In this document: piece after piece, positions 47,103 through 56,974 of the stretch | Layout of the letters: each line of letters opens with the position of its first letter | Numbering within the stretch: the stretch's first letter is position 1 | Assembly (NCBI RefSeq): GCF_021952865.1 | Contig: NZ_CP040792.1 | Span: forward strand, 2,232,001 to 2,296,000 | Length of the DNA stretch: 64,000 bases | From: Clavibacter californiensis | GTDB taxonomy: Bacteria; Actinomycetota; Actinomycetes; Actinomycetales; Microbacteriaceae | Direction: 5' to 3' | The notes under the pieces: model-generated | The model's database searches: none | What the model was told of the DNA's origin: nothing | The model's input: the letters and a program-made list of their open reading frames with translations, nothing else | Made by a program: the position numbers and the translations under genes

Positions 47103-48344
47103 ATGGCATCGAAGAAGATCTTTGGAATCGTGCTCGCCGGCGGCGAGGGCAAGCGGCTCATGCCGCTCACCGCGGACAGGGCGAAGCCCGCCGTCCCGTT
47201 CGGCGGGCAGTACCGGCTCATCGACTTCGCGCTGTCCAACCTCATCAACTCGGGGCTCACGCAGATCGTCGTGCTGACGCAGTACAAGTCGCACTCGCTC
47301 GACCGCCACGTGTCGCAGACCTGGCGCCTCAACCAGATGCTGAACTCCTACATCGCGTCGGTGCCCGCGCAGCAGCGCCTCGGCAAGCGCTGGTTCAGCG
47401 GCTCGGCGGACGCGATCCTGCAGAGCCTCAACCTCATCAACGACGAGAAGCCCGACATCGTCGTCGTGGTCGGCGCCGACCACGTCTACCGCATGGACTT
47501 CAGCCAGATGATCGAGGCGCACATCGCGTCCGGCCACGGAGCGACCGTCGCGGCGATCCGCCAGCCCATCGAGCTCGCCGACCAGTTCGGCGTGATCGAC
47601 GTGGACCCCGCGAACCCGTACCAGATCCGGGCGTTCCTCGAGAAGCCGAAGGACCCCCAGGGCCTCGACGACTCCCCCGGCGAGGTGCTCGCGTCCATGG
47701 GCAACTACGTCTTCGACACCGACCAGCTCATCGACGCGGTGCGCCGCGACGGCGAGAACGCGGAGTCCGCGCACGACATGGGCGGCGACATCGTGCCGTG
47801 GTTCGTCGAGCAGGGGAACGCGGGCGTCTACGACCTGAACCGCAACGAGGTCCCCGGCGCCAACGACCGCGACCGGTACTACTGGCGCGACGTCGGCACG
47901 ATCGAGTCGTTCTTCGACGCGCACCAGGACCTCATCTCGGCGCTGCCGGTGTTCAACCTCTACAACAAGGACTGGCCGATCTTCAGCCAGCAGCTCAACA
48001 GCCCGCCGGCCAAGTTCGTCCGCGACGCGCAGGGCAACACGGGCACCATGATCGACTCGATCACCTCGCTCGGCGGCGTCATCAGCGGCGCCCACGTCGA
48101 GCGCAGCGTGCTCGGCCCGTGGGTCATCGCGGAGTCGGGTGCGCGGATCGTCGACAGCATCGTGTTCGACAAGGTGCACATCGGGGCGGGCGCCGTGATC
48201 ACGCGCGCCATCCTCGACAAGGACGTGGAGGTCGAGGCCGGGGCCACGGTCGGGGTCGACCACGCTCGTGACCGCGAACGCGGCTTCACGGTCACCGACG
48301 GCGGCATCACCGTCGTGGGCAAGGGCGTGCGCGTCACCCCGTGA
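47103..48344 (+). CDS. glgC: Glucose-1-phosphate adenylyltransferase
   Basis: 413 residues. The nucleotide-binding motif is [13 protein letters not shown], followed by [20 protein letters not shown], the ADP-glucose pyrophosphorylase signature. A left-handed beta-helix (about 295-410) carries [20 protein letters not shown]-type hexapeptides. It makes ADP-glucose, the donor for glycogen, and is usually under allosteric control. The start is ATG at 47103. The stop overlaps serB (GTGA). Confidence 0.96.
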   Translation: MASKKIFGIVLAGGEGKRLMPLTADRAKPAVPFGGQYRLIDFALSNLINSGLTQIVVLTQYKSHSLDRHVSQTWRLNQMLNSYIASVPAQQRLGKRWFSGSADAILQSLNLINDEKPDIVVVVGADHVYRMDFSQMIEAHIASGHGATVAAIRQPIELADQFGVIDVDPANPYQIRAFLEKPKDPQGLDDSPGEVLASMGNYVFDTDQLIDAVRRDGENAESAHDMGGDIVPWFVEQGNAGVYDLNRNEVPGANDRDRYYWRDVGTIESFFDAHQDLISALPVFNLYNKDWPIFSQQLNSPPAKFVRDAQGNTGTMIDSITSLGGVISGAHVERSVLGPWVIAESGARIVDSIVFDKVHIGAGAVITRAILDKDVEVEAGATVGVDHARDRERGFTVTDGGITVVGKGVRVTP

Positions 48345-49039
48345 GCGCCGCCAACCCGCTGACGCCGCCCGTCCCGTCGGCGTCGCCCGTCACCCCTGCC
48401 CTGCCGCGCATGCTCGTGGTGCTCGACGTCGACTCGACCCTCATCGAGGACGAGGCCATCGAGCTGCTCGCCGCCGAGGCGGGCTCCCTCGACGAGGTCG
48501 CCGCCGTCACCGACCGGGCGATGCGCGGCGAGCTCGACTTCGCGGAGAGCCTGCGCTCGCGGGTCGCGACGCTGGCCGGGCTGCCGTCCTCCGTGCACGC
48601 GAAGGTCGGCGCGCGGATCCGCGTCACGCCGGGTGCCGAGCGCATGATCTGGGGTCTGCACGACGCCGGCCACGTCGTCGCCGTCGTGTCGGGCGGCTTC
48701 CACGAGCTGCTGGATCCGCTCGCCGAGCGACTCGGGCTCGACATGTGGCGCGCCAACCGGCTGGAGAGCGCGGAGGGGCGTCTCACGGGCCGCGTCACGG
48801 GGCCGGTCATCGACGCCGCGGCGAAGCGCGCTGCCGTGGAGGAGTGGAGCCGCGAGCTCGGCATCCCGCTCGCCCGCGTCGTCGCGGTCGGCGACGGTGC
48901 CAACGACCTCGAGATGATGGCCGTGGCCGGGCTCTCGGTCGCGTTCGACGCGAAGCCCGCCGTCCGCCGGCGCGCCGACGTGTGCGTCGACCGCCGCGAC
49001 CTCGCGCAGGTGCTCGCGCTCCTCGGCCTCCCCCGCTGA
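48341..49039 (+). CDS. serB: Phosphoserine phosphatase
   Basis: 232 residues. Motif I is [11 protein letters not shown] (nucleophile Asp and DxDST form), motif II VSGG, motif III Lys (AAAKRAAVE) and motif [11 protein letters not shown]. This is the core SerB domain without the N-terminal ACT domains of the longer mycobacterial SerB2. It makes serine from phosphoserine. GTG at 48341 overlaps the glgC stop, so serB depends on glgC transcription, an unusual link between storage and amino acid synthesis. Confidence 0.93.
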   Translation: MSAANPLTPPVPSASPVTPALPRMLVVLDVDSTLIEDEAIELLAAEAGSLDEVAAVTDRAMRGELDFAESLRSRVATLAGLPSSVHAKVGARIRVTPGAERMIWGLHDAGHVVAVVSGGFHELLDPLAERLGLDMWRANRLESAEGRLTGRVTGPVIDAAAKRAAVEEWSRELGIPLARVVAVGDGANDLEMMAVAGLSVAFDAKPAVRRRADVCVDRRDLAQVLALLGLPR

Positions 49040-49060
49040 CGCGGCGCGCGGGTCCTCGCC

Positions 49061-50017
49061 TCAGCCCGTGACGACCGCCCGGGCGATCGCCGCGAGCTGC
49101 GCGATGTTCGCGGGCATCCGCTCCCGCTCCGACGGCAGGCTCGCCAGGTGCGTGACGTTGTCGAGGTACGCCAGGAAGATGAACGCGCCGAATCGCTCGT
49201 CCGGGACGCCCGTGCTGCCGCCCGCCGCCGTGTAGGCGCGGTGGAACTGGGCGCGCTGGCGGGGCGCGAGGTACATGATCGCGGCGGCCACGTCGAGGCC
49301 GGCCGGCCCCAGGCCGCACCGGTCGAAGTCGATGACGGAGACGCCGGTCGGCCCCTGGATCAGGTTGCCCGGGTGGTAGTCGCCGTGCACCATGATCGGC
49401 GGCCCGGCCTCCGCGAGCGTGGCGCGGAGCTCCTCTATCGCGCCGGCCAGCGCGTCGGCGGTGGAGCCGTCGGACATGATGCCGGGGTAGCCCTCGACCA
49501 GGCGCTCCAGGCGGGTGGTCGCGTAGTCCGCGTCGTAGCGGCGACGCTGGCCCGCGAGCCCGACGGCGACGGGATCCGCGCCGGCAGCGTGCAGGGCGGC
49601 CAGCGTCTCGGCGAACGGGCCCGCATCGGCCGACGCGGGGAGGCTGCTCAGCATCTCGCCGTCGTGCCAGGTCAGCAGGCTCGCGAGACGCCGCTCCACG
49701 CGTCCGCCCGACGCGCCCACCACCGCACGGCGGAGGCCGATCTCGTCGTCGTCCGGCACGGCGACCTCGACGGTCGCCGTCCAGGAGCCATCGCACGTGC
49801 GCTGCGGCACCGGCACGGAGGGCCCGCCGCGCGCGGCCAGCACGTCGAGCCAGTCGAGCTCCAGGTCGATCTCGCGCTGCGTGCGGCGCGCGACGTGCAG
49901 GCGCAGCAGGTACCGGGATCCGGCGTCGACGTCGACCCGGTACGCGTGGTTGTGCGTGGCCCCCAGCTCGGTGAGCGCGGCGGGACCCGTGCCCCAGGCC
50001 GCCAGGAGGTCGGACAC
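49061..50017 (-). CDS. Aminoglycoside phosphotransferase/choline kinase-like protein
   Basis: 318 residues, protein-kinase-like fold. The Brenner motif is MVHGDYHPGNLI (catalytic Asp) and the metal site is VIDFDRC. No glycine-rich loop is obvious at the N-terminus. It probably phosphorylates a small molecule; resistance to an aminoglycoside is not implied. GTG at 50017 follows GAGGAG by 7 bases. It lies 23 bases downstream of fabG. Confidence 0.87.
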   Translation of the reverse strand: MSDLLAAWGTGPAALTELGATHNHAYRVDVDAGSRYLLRLHVARRTQREIDLELDWLDVLAARGGPSVPVPQRTCDGSWTATVEVAVPDDDEIGLRRAVVGASGGRVERRLASLLTWHDGEMLSSLPASADAGPFAETLAALHAAGADPVAVGLAGQRRRYDADYATTRLERLVEGYPGIMSDGSTADALAGAIEELRATLAEAGPPIMVHGDYHPGNLIQGPTGVSVIDFDRCGLGPAGLDVAAAIMYLAPRQRAQFHRAYTAAGGSTGVPDERFGAFIFLAYLDNVTHLASLPSERERMPANIAQLAAIARAVVTG

Positions 50018-50040
50018 GTCGCTCTCCTCGACGGTCGGCG

Positions 50041-50751
50041 TCAGTGGCCCATGCCGAGGCCGCCGTCGACCGGGATCACGGCGCCCGAGATGTACGCCGC
50101 CGCGTCGGAGGACACCCACGCCACGACGCCCGCGACCTCGGCGGCGGTGCCGTAGCGGCCGGCCGGGATGGACTTCTTGTACTCGGCGGCCGTCGCCTCG
50201 GGCAGCTCCGCGGTCATGTCGGTCTCGATGAATCCCGGCGCGACGACGTTCGCGGTGATCCCGCGGCCGCCGAGCTCGCGCGTGACGGAGCGGGCGAGGC
50301 CCACCAGCCCGCTCTTGGACGCCGCGTAGTTGACCTGCCCGCCGGAGCCGTACAGCCCGACGACGCTGGAGATGAGGACGATGCGACCGAAGCGCGCCTT
50401 GAGCATGCCCTTCGACGCGCGCTTGACGACGCGGAACGCGCCGCCCAGGTTCGTGTCGACCACCTCGGTGAAGTCGTCGTCGCTCATCCGCATCATGAGC
50501 GTGTCGCGCGTGATGCCCGCGTTGGCGACCACGACCTCGACCGGTCCGTACGCGGCCTCGACCTCGGTGAACGCGGCGTCGACGGACGCGGCGTCCGTCA
50601 CGTCGGCGCGCACCGTCAGGCTGCCCTCGGGGCCCTGGCCGGAGCGCGCGGTGACGGCGACGCGGTGGCCCTGACGCAGCATCTCCTCGGCGATCGCGTA
50701 CCCGATCCCCCTGTTGCCTCCGGTGACGACGACGGTGCGTGCGGTGCTCAT
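50041..50751 (-). CDS. fabG: 3-oxoacyl-ACP reductase FabG-like SDR
   Basis: 236 residues. Motifs TGGNRGIG (about 10-17), NAGI (near 78), catalytic Ser (LISSVVG), and YAASK (about 143-147). C-terminal APGFIETDM and VDGGLGMGH match FabG, which reduces 3-oxoacyl-ACP in fatty-acid elongation. No fab genes are near, so it could serve another keto-acyl substrate. ATG follows GGAAGG by 6 bases. Confidence 0.93.
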   Translation of the reverse strand: MSTARTVVVTGGNRGIGYAIAEEMLRQGHRVAVTARSGQGPEGSLTVRADVTDAASVDAAFTEVEAAYGPVEVVVANAGITRDTLMMRMSDDDFTEVVDTNLGGAFRVVKRASKGMLKARFGRIVLISSVVGLYGSGGQVNYAASKSGLVGLARSVTRELGGRGITANVVAPGFIETDMTAELPEATAAEYKKSIPAGRYGTAAEVAGVVAWVSSDAAAYISGAVIPVDGGLGMGH

Positions 50752-50797
50752 GGGGGACCTTCCATTACGGCTCGGCGGGGGCTGGCGGACGCGGACG

Positions 50798-50823
50798 AGC
50801 CTATCGGTGGCGCGGCGTACCCT
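50798..50823. promoter_or_regulatory. Divergent -10 elements for fabG and the DUF3099 gene
   Basis: TAGGCT on the minus strand (50798-50803) lies 46 bases before the fabG ATG. TACCCT on plus (50818-50823) lies 47 bases before the DUF3099 ATG. Confidence 0.4.
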
Positions 50824-50870
50824 GGTCTCGATGGGGAGCGCGACGCTCCCTCTAAGGACGCCAACCACGC

Positions 50871-51326
50871 ATGCCAGCTCCCCAGCAGTCGGTCACCAGC
50901 CTCCCCCGGTCCCCGCAGGAGGACCGCCATGCCCGCATGGTGAAGTACACCATCGCGATGAGCATCCGCATGGTCTGCATCCTGTCCTGCCTATTCCTCC
51001 AGGGCTGGTGGCTGGCCGTCGCCGCCATCGGCGCCATCGTGCTCCCGTACTTCGCCGTGATCCTCGCGAACGTCGGCGGCAGCCAAGGCACGGCCGTCGA
51101 GCGCCCCGGCGGCGTGGTGGTCGTGCCGGCCCGCCACTCCGGCTTCCCGCCGCCCGCCGAGCCGTACGTGCCCTCGGAGCCGTTCCGCGCGTCGGAGCCG
51201 TTCACCACGCCCGCGCCGTTCACGACCTACGAGACCGGTCGCGCGCCCGAGCCCACGCGCGCCTCCGACGTCCGTCCGACGACCGCGGGCGGCACGGCCG
51301 CGCCCGACACCCCGACCGACGCGTGA
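50871..51326 (+). CDS. DUF3099 family membrane protein
   Basis: 151 residues. Two hydrophobic segments (about 33-49 and 49-70) follow a basic stretch with RMVKYTIAMSIRMVC, as in DUF3099. The family function is unknown. The tail (75-151) is Pro-rich, with Ser-Glu-Pro-Phe repeats. ATG at 50871. The stop overlaps the next gene (GTGA), part of a DUF3099-small protein-SURF1 operon. Confidence 0.85.
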   Translation: MPAPQQSVTSLPRSPQEDRHARMVKYTIAMSIRMVCILSCLFLQGWWLAVAAIGAIVLPYFAVILANVGGSQGTAVERPGGVVVVPARHSGFPPPAEPYVPSEPFRASEPFTTPAPFTTYETGRAPEPTRASDVRPTTAGGTAAPDTPTDA

Positions 51327-51580
51327 GCGGGCTCGCTTCCTGGGGCCTCGGATCCGCCGGGCGGTCCTCCGACGTCGTTGAGTGCTCGCGCGCGGGCTGC
51401 CGCGTCGACGCCTCGTGGCGCGTCGAGTGGCGCAACCCCCGGATCCACGGACCCGAGCGGGTGAAGACGTGGACCGCGTGCGACGAGCACGTCGGCTTCC
51501 TGCGCGACTTCCTCGCCGGCCGCGACTTCCCCGTGCGCGTCGCCGCGATCGACGCGCCAGTCGCGGGAGCGATCGCGTGA
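51323..51580 (+). CDS. Small Cys/His protein of unknown function
   Basis: 85 residues. ECSRAGC (two Cys four apart) and TACDEHVGF (Cys-x-x-His) could make a Zn site. A WRNPRIHGPERVKTW core follows. As I recall, similar actinobacterial proteins are loosely annotated as acetone carboxylase, which this short sequence does not support. It lies between DUF3099 and SURF1 genes with overlapping starts and stops, so it may be linked to cytochrome oxidase assembly; this is inference. Confidence 0.75.
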   Translation: MSGLASWGLGSAGRSSDVVECSRAGCRVDASWRVEWRNPRIHGPERVKTWTACDEHVGFLRDFLAGRDFPVRVAAIDAPVAGAIA

Positions 51581-52422
51581 GCCGCTGGCGATTCGTCCTC
51601 AACCGCAGGTGGGCCGGCTACCTCGCCGTCGCCGTCGTGTTCGCCATCGCGTGCGTGCTCCTCAGCCACTGGCAGTTCGCGCGCCGCGACGAGGCCCTCG
51701 CCGAGATCGCCAAGGTCGAGGACAACTGGGATCGCGCGCCGCAGCCCGTCGACCAGGTGCTCGCCGACGCGTCGTCGTACGTCGACACGCAGAAGTGGAC
51801 GCCGGTCACCATGACCGGGACCTACCTCGTGGACGAGCAGCTGCTCGCGCGCAACCGGCCGTTCAACGGCCAGCCCGGCTTCGAGGTCCTCACGCCCCTG
51901 CGACTCGACGACGGGCGGGTGTTCGTCGTCGACCGCGGGTGGGTGCCCATCGGCAACTCCCAGGACTCCCCCGACTCCGTCCCCGCCCCGCCCGCAGGCG
52001 AGGTCACGGTGACCGCGCGGCTCAAGGCCGGCGAACCGGAGCTGCCGGGGCGTTCCGCACCCGAGGGGCAGATCGCCACCGTCAACCTGCCCGACATCGC
52101 CGAGCGCGTCGGGTCGCCCACGTTCACGGGCGCGTACGGCCTGCTCATCTCCGAGGATCCCGCGCCCGCCGAGGCCGCGCCCTTCGCGGCTCCGCGCCCC
52201 GAGGAGGACGAGGGCCCGCACCTCTCCTACGCGTTCCAGTGGCTGGTGTTCGCGGTCATCGCGTTCGTCGGCCTCGGCGTCGCGATCCGCAACGAGTACC
52301 GCATCATCAACCAGGACGATCCCGAGGAGCAGGACCGCGAACGCGCCCGACAGGCCAAGCGCGCGCGGAAGCAGCCGTCGGACGCGGACGTCGAGGACCG
52401 GATCCTCGACGACGCACGCTGA
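51577..52422 (+). CDS. SURF1-family cytochrome oxidase assembly protein
   Basis: 281 residues. Two membrane helices (about 12-30 and 220-240) flank a soluble domain, with LNRRWAGYLAVAVVFA and VDRGWVP as family features. SURF1 helps insert heme A into cytochrome aa3 oxidase; heme A synthase genes ctaA and ctaB are about 6-9 kb away. A charged C-terminal tail (about 245-281) extends past the core. GTG at 51577 overlaps the previous stop (GTGA). Confidence 0.93.
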   Translation: MSRWRFVLNRRWAGYLAVAVVFAIACVLLSHWQFARRDEALAEIAKVEDNWDRAPQPVDQVLADASSYVDTQKWTPVTMTGTYLVDEQLLARNRPFNGQPGFEVLTPLRLDDGRVFVVDRGWVPIGNSQDSPDSVPAPPAGEVTVTARLKAGEPELPGRSAPEGQIATVNLPDIAERVGSPTFTGAYGLLISEDPAPAEAAPFAAPRPEEDEGPHLSYAFQWLVFAVIAFVGLGVAIRNEYRIINQDDPEEQDRERARQAKRARKQPSDADVEDRILDDAR

Positions 52423-52488
52423 GCCGACACCTCCACGCTGCCGGGCGGATCGCCTCGGCCGGGCCGGGCCGGGCTTGGCCTGGCCGGG

Positions 52489-54087
<1,599 letters not shown>

Positions 54088-54115
54088 GGTGAGAGGTCCT
54101 TCTGTTGAGCGGATG

Positions 54116-54132
54116 TCCCACGGTCCGTGGGA
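54116..54132 (-). promoter_or_regulatory. Leader hairpin of the ABC-F gene
   Basis: Eight-base arms (54116-54123 and 54125-54132) with a 1-base centre form a hairpin about 28 bases before the GTG. Such leaders in ABC-F genes can act in ribosome-mediated attenuation, which is inference. Confidence 0.4.
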
Positions 54133-54201
54133 GAGGGGCGACCCGCAGCAGAGGGGGTCGAGCCCGGTCGGTCGAGGGCGTCCATCGGACCCGACCGGTC
54201 C

Positions 54202-54207
54202 AGTGTA
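54202..54207 (-). promoter_or_regulatory. Candidate -10 (TACACT) of the ABC-F gene
   Basis: TACACT on the minus strand lies about 114 bases before the GTG, giving a long leader that contains a hairpin and a short upstream open frame. Confidence 0.35.
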
Positions 54208-54252
54208 CGAGACGCGGGGCCGGCAGCCCCGCCCGCCGACCGCCGGTCGACG

Positions 54253-54291
54253 CGACGACGGCCCCACCCGGAGCGGGTGGGGCCGTCGTCG
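54253..54291 (-). terminator. Terminator of the suf operon
   Basis: Perfect 18-base arms (54253-54270 and 54274-54291) with a 3-base loop lie just after the DUF59 stop. Confidence 0.8.
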
Positions 54292-54311
54292 AGGAGCGGT
54301 CGGGCGGAGGA

Positions 54312-54647
54312 TCACATGGAGAAGCCGAGCGCCCGCATCATGTCGCGGCCGTCGTCCGTGATCCGGTCGGGACCCCACGGCGGCATCCACACCCAGTTGA
54401 TGCGGAACGCGTCCACCACCCCGTCGAGCGCCTCGGCGGTCTGCTCCTCGAGCACGTCCGTGAGCGGGCAGCCGGCCGACGTCAGCGTCATGTGGATGAT
54501 GAGGGCGTCGTTCTCGTCATCCCACGCGAGGTCGTAGATGAGGCCCAGGTCGACCACGTTGATCCCGAGCTCGGGATCCATGACGTCCTTGAGCGCCTCC
54601 TCGACCTCGTCGAACTTCTGCGGGGTCAGCGTGCTCTGCGTGCTCAC
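54312..54647 (-). CDS. Metal-sulfur cluster assembly factor (DUF59/SufT-like)
   Basis: 111 residues, a MIP18/PaaD-like (DUF59) domain with ALKDVMDPELGINVVDLGLIYD and the invariant Cys in SAGCPLTD. It assists Fe-S cluster maturation. GTG at 54647 overlaps the sufC stop (GTGA), so it is made with the Suf proteins. Role in this species is inferred from position. Confidence 0.93.
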   Translation of the reverse strand: MSTQSTLTPQKFDEVEEALKDVMDPELGINVVDLGLIYDLAWDDENDALIIHMTLTSAGCPLTDVLEEQTAEALDGVVDAFRINWVWMPPWGPDRITDDGRDMMRALGFSM

Positions 54648-55432
54648 GCGTCCACCGTCGTCGAGGGCGCGAGCCCTGCAGCCGGGGCGAGGAAGCGGTC
54701 GTAGCCCTCCTCCTCGAGGCGGTCGGCCAGCTCGCGGCCGCCCTGCTCGGCGACGCGGCCCGCGACGAACACGTGCACGAAGTCGGGCTGGATGTAGCGG
54801 AGGATGCGCGTGTAGTGCGTGATGAGCAGGAGCCCGAGGCCCGTGTTCGCCTTCGCGCGGTTGACGCCCTCGGAGACGATCTTGAGCGCGTCGACGTCGA
54901 GGCCGGAGTCGGTCTCGTCCAGCACCGCGAACTTCGGCTTCAGCAGCTCGAGCTGGAGAACCTCGTTGCGCTTCTTCTCGCCGCCGGAGAAGCCCTCGTT
55001 GACGTTGCGCTCGGCGAACGCGGGGTCCATCTTGAGCGCCGCCATGGAGGAGCGGACGTCCTTGATCCAGCCGCGGATGGCCGGGGCCTCGCCGTCGATC
55101 GCGGTCTTCGCCGTCCGCAGGAAGTTGGTGGTGGTGACGCCGGGGATCTCGACCGGGTACTGCATGGCGAGGAACAGGCCCGCGCGGGCGCGCTCGTCGA
55201 CCGTCATGTCGAGGACCTCGACGCCGTCGAGCGTGATGGAGCCGGAGTCGACGTGGTACTTCGGGTGACCCGCGATCGTGTACGCCAGCGTGGACTTGCC
55301 GGAGCCGTTGGGGCCCATGATCGCGTGGATCTCGCCCTCGTTGATCGTGAGGTCGACGCCCTTGAGGATCTGCTTGCGACCCTGCTCGGTGTCGACGCTG
55401 ACGTGCAGGTCGGTGATGGTGAGAGTTGACAT
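54644..55432 (-). CDS. sufC: Fe-S cluster assembly ATPase SufC
   Basis: 262 residues. Walker A is GPNGSGKST (about 39-47), signature FSGGEKKR, and Walker B FAVLDET. SufC with SufB and SufD forms the Fe-S scaffold complex. ATG at 55432 has a weak ribosome site. It lies between the Rieske and DUF59 genes in the order sufB-sufD-Rieske-sufC-DUF59. Confidence 0.96.
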   Translation of the reverse strand: MSTLTITDLHVSVDTEQGRKQILKGVDLTINEGEIHAIMGPNGSGKSTLAYTIAGHPKYHVDSGSITLDGVEVLDMTVDERARAGLFLAMQYPVEIPGVTTTNFLRTAKTAIDGEAPAIRGWIKDVRSSMAALKMDPAFAERNVNEGFSGGEKKRNEVLQLELLKPKFAVLDETDSGLDVDALKIVSEGVNRAKANTGLGLLLITHYTRILRYIQPDFVHVFVAGRVAEQGGRELADRLEEEGYDRFLAPAAGLAPSTTVDA

Positions 55433-55445
55433 GCGTGCGGTTCCT

Positions 55446-55766
55446 CTAGCTCTTCGGGGTGGTGTCGATGTGGATGTCGCCGTCCACGATCGACACGGGG
55501 TAGACGGGGACGGGCTCGTAGGCCGGCAGCGTGCGCGGCTTGCCCGTCTCGAGGGAGAACTTCGACCCGTGGGCCCAGCACTCCAGGGTGTCGCCCTCGA
55601 CGAAGCCCTCGGCCAGCGAGATGTCGCCGTGCGTGCAGGTGTCGCCGATGGCGTGCACCGTGCCGGAGGAGTCCTTCACGATCGCGATGGCGAGGCCCTC
55701 GACCTCGACGCGGAGCGCCTCGTTCACGTCGAGGTCGTCGACGCCGCAGATCCGCACGGCGGTCAT
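55446..55766 (-). CDS. Rieske [2Fe-2S] ferredoxin-like protein
   Basis: 106 residues. The cluster ligands are complete: TCTHGD (Cys-x-His) and ECWAHGSKF (Cys-x2-His). It resembles NirD-like and non-heme iron oxygenase ferredoxins, here built into the suf operon, where it may deliver electrons or act as a client. ATG at 55766 overlaps the sufD stop (ATGA). sufC starts 13 bases after its stop. Confidence 0.93.
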   Translation of the reverse strand: MTAVRICGVDDLDVNEALRVEVEGLAIAIVKDSSGTVHAIGDTCTHGDISLAEGFVEGDTLECWAHGSKFSLETGKPRTLPAYEPVPVYPVSIVDGDIHIDTTPKS

Positions 55767-56974
55767 CGGTCGACCGCCGCGGACGGGCTGGCGGAGAGCT
55801 CGGCCTCGATGGCGGCCTGGAGCCGCTCCTCGAGGTCGGGGACGCCGATCTGCTGCACGATCTCGCTGAGGAAGCCGCGGACGACGAGGCGACGCGCCTC
55901 CTCCTCCGTGATCCCGCGGGCCTGCAGGTAGAACAGCTGCTCGTCGTCGAAGCGGCCCGTGGCGCTCGCGTGCCCGGCCCCGGCGATGTCGCCGGTCTCG
56001 ATCTCGAGGTTCGGGACCGAGTCGGCGCGCGTGCCGTCCGTGAGGACCAGGTTGCGGTTCTGCTCGTAGCTGTCGGTGCCGGGCGCGGAGCGGCGGATGA
56101 GGACGTCGCCGATCCACACGGTGCGCGCGCCCTTGCCCTGCAGCGCGCCCTTGTAGGTCACGCGGCTGCGGGTGTTGGGGGCGTCGTGGTCGACGTACAC
56201 CTGCTGCTCGAGGTGCTGGCCCGCGTCGGCGAAGTAGACGCCGAGCAGCTCGCCGTCCGCGCCCTCGTGGGAGAGGTGCGCCGAGGGGTTGACGCGCACG
56301 ATGGATCCGCCGAGCGTCACCACCACGTGCTTGAGCTTCGCGTCGCGGCCGACGACGGCCTGGTGCGCGGCCAGGTGGCGCGCCTCGGCGTCCCACTGCT
56401 GCACGGTGACGACCGTGAGCTCGGCCTGGTCGCCCACGACGATCTCGACGTTCTCCGCGAGCGACGCGGATCCGGCGTTGTCGAGGATGACGACGCCGCG
56501 GCTGAACGGGGCCGCCGTGATGACGGTGTGCGCGGCGCGCGGGGCGGGCCCGAGATCCGAGCGGCCGACCGTGATGGTGACGCGCTCCTCCCCCGTGACG
56601 TCGATGGCGAGCGCCTCACCGAAGGACGACCAGGCGTTGGCCTGGGCGCGGTCCTCAGGGGCACCCGCGGTGCCGATGCGCGCGTCGTCCCGCGGGATCC
56701 ACGAGACGGACGTGCCATCCGCCTCGGAGCTGGTGAACGGGTACCGGGAGCCGTCGAGCTCACCCGAGATGAGGTCGTCGATCCGTCGGACGGGCGTCAG
56801 CTTCCAGACGGCCTCGCGGCCGGTGACCGCCTCGAAGGCCTCGACGTCCGTGGACGTGAAGCGCTCGGAACGGGTCTGGATGGGGACTGCCGCCCACCCT
56901 CCGTCGGTGTGCGCCCGATTGCCGTGCTGGTCGGCGGGGACGGGGGCTTCTGTGGTGGCGAGTGGGGTCGTCAT
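55763..56974 (-). CDS. sufD: Fe-S cluster assembly protein SufD
   Basis: 403 residues. The C-terminal right-handed beta-helix contains DHDAPNTRSRVTYKGALQ and HASATGRFDDEQLFYLQARGI, typical of SufD. It partners SufB and SufC in the scaffold. ATG at 56974 follows the sufB TAG stop directly, so the genes are co-translated. The N-terminal ~80 residues are less conserved. Confidence 0.95.
   Translation of the reverse strand: MTTPLATTEAPVPADQHGNRAHTDGGWAAVPIQTRSERFTSTDVEAFEAVTGREAVWKLTPVRRIDDLISGELDGSRYPFTSSEADGTSVSWIPRDDARIGTAGAPEDRAQANAWSSFGEALAIDVTGEERVTITVGRSDLGPAPRAAHTVITAAPFSRGVVILDNAGSASLAENVEIVVGDQAELTVVTVQQWDAEARHLAAHQAVVGRDAKLKHVVVTLGGSIVRVNPSAHLSHEGADGELLGVYFADAGQHLEQQVYVDHDAPNTRSRVTYKGALQGKGARTVWIGDVLIRRSAPGTDSYEQNRNLVLTDGTRADSVPNLEIETGDIAGAGHASATGRFDDEQLFYLQARGITEEEARRLVVRGFLSEIVQQIGVPDLEERLQAAIEAELSASPSAAVDR

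Noticed and set aside
49061-50017. Aminoglycoside resistance gene
   Set aside because: The fold is shared by many small-molecule kinases, and the position after fabG gives no link to resistance.
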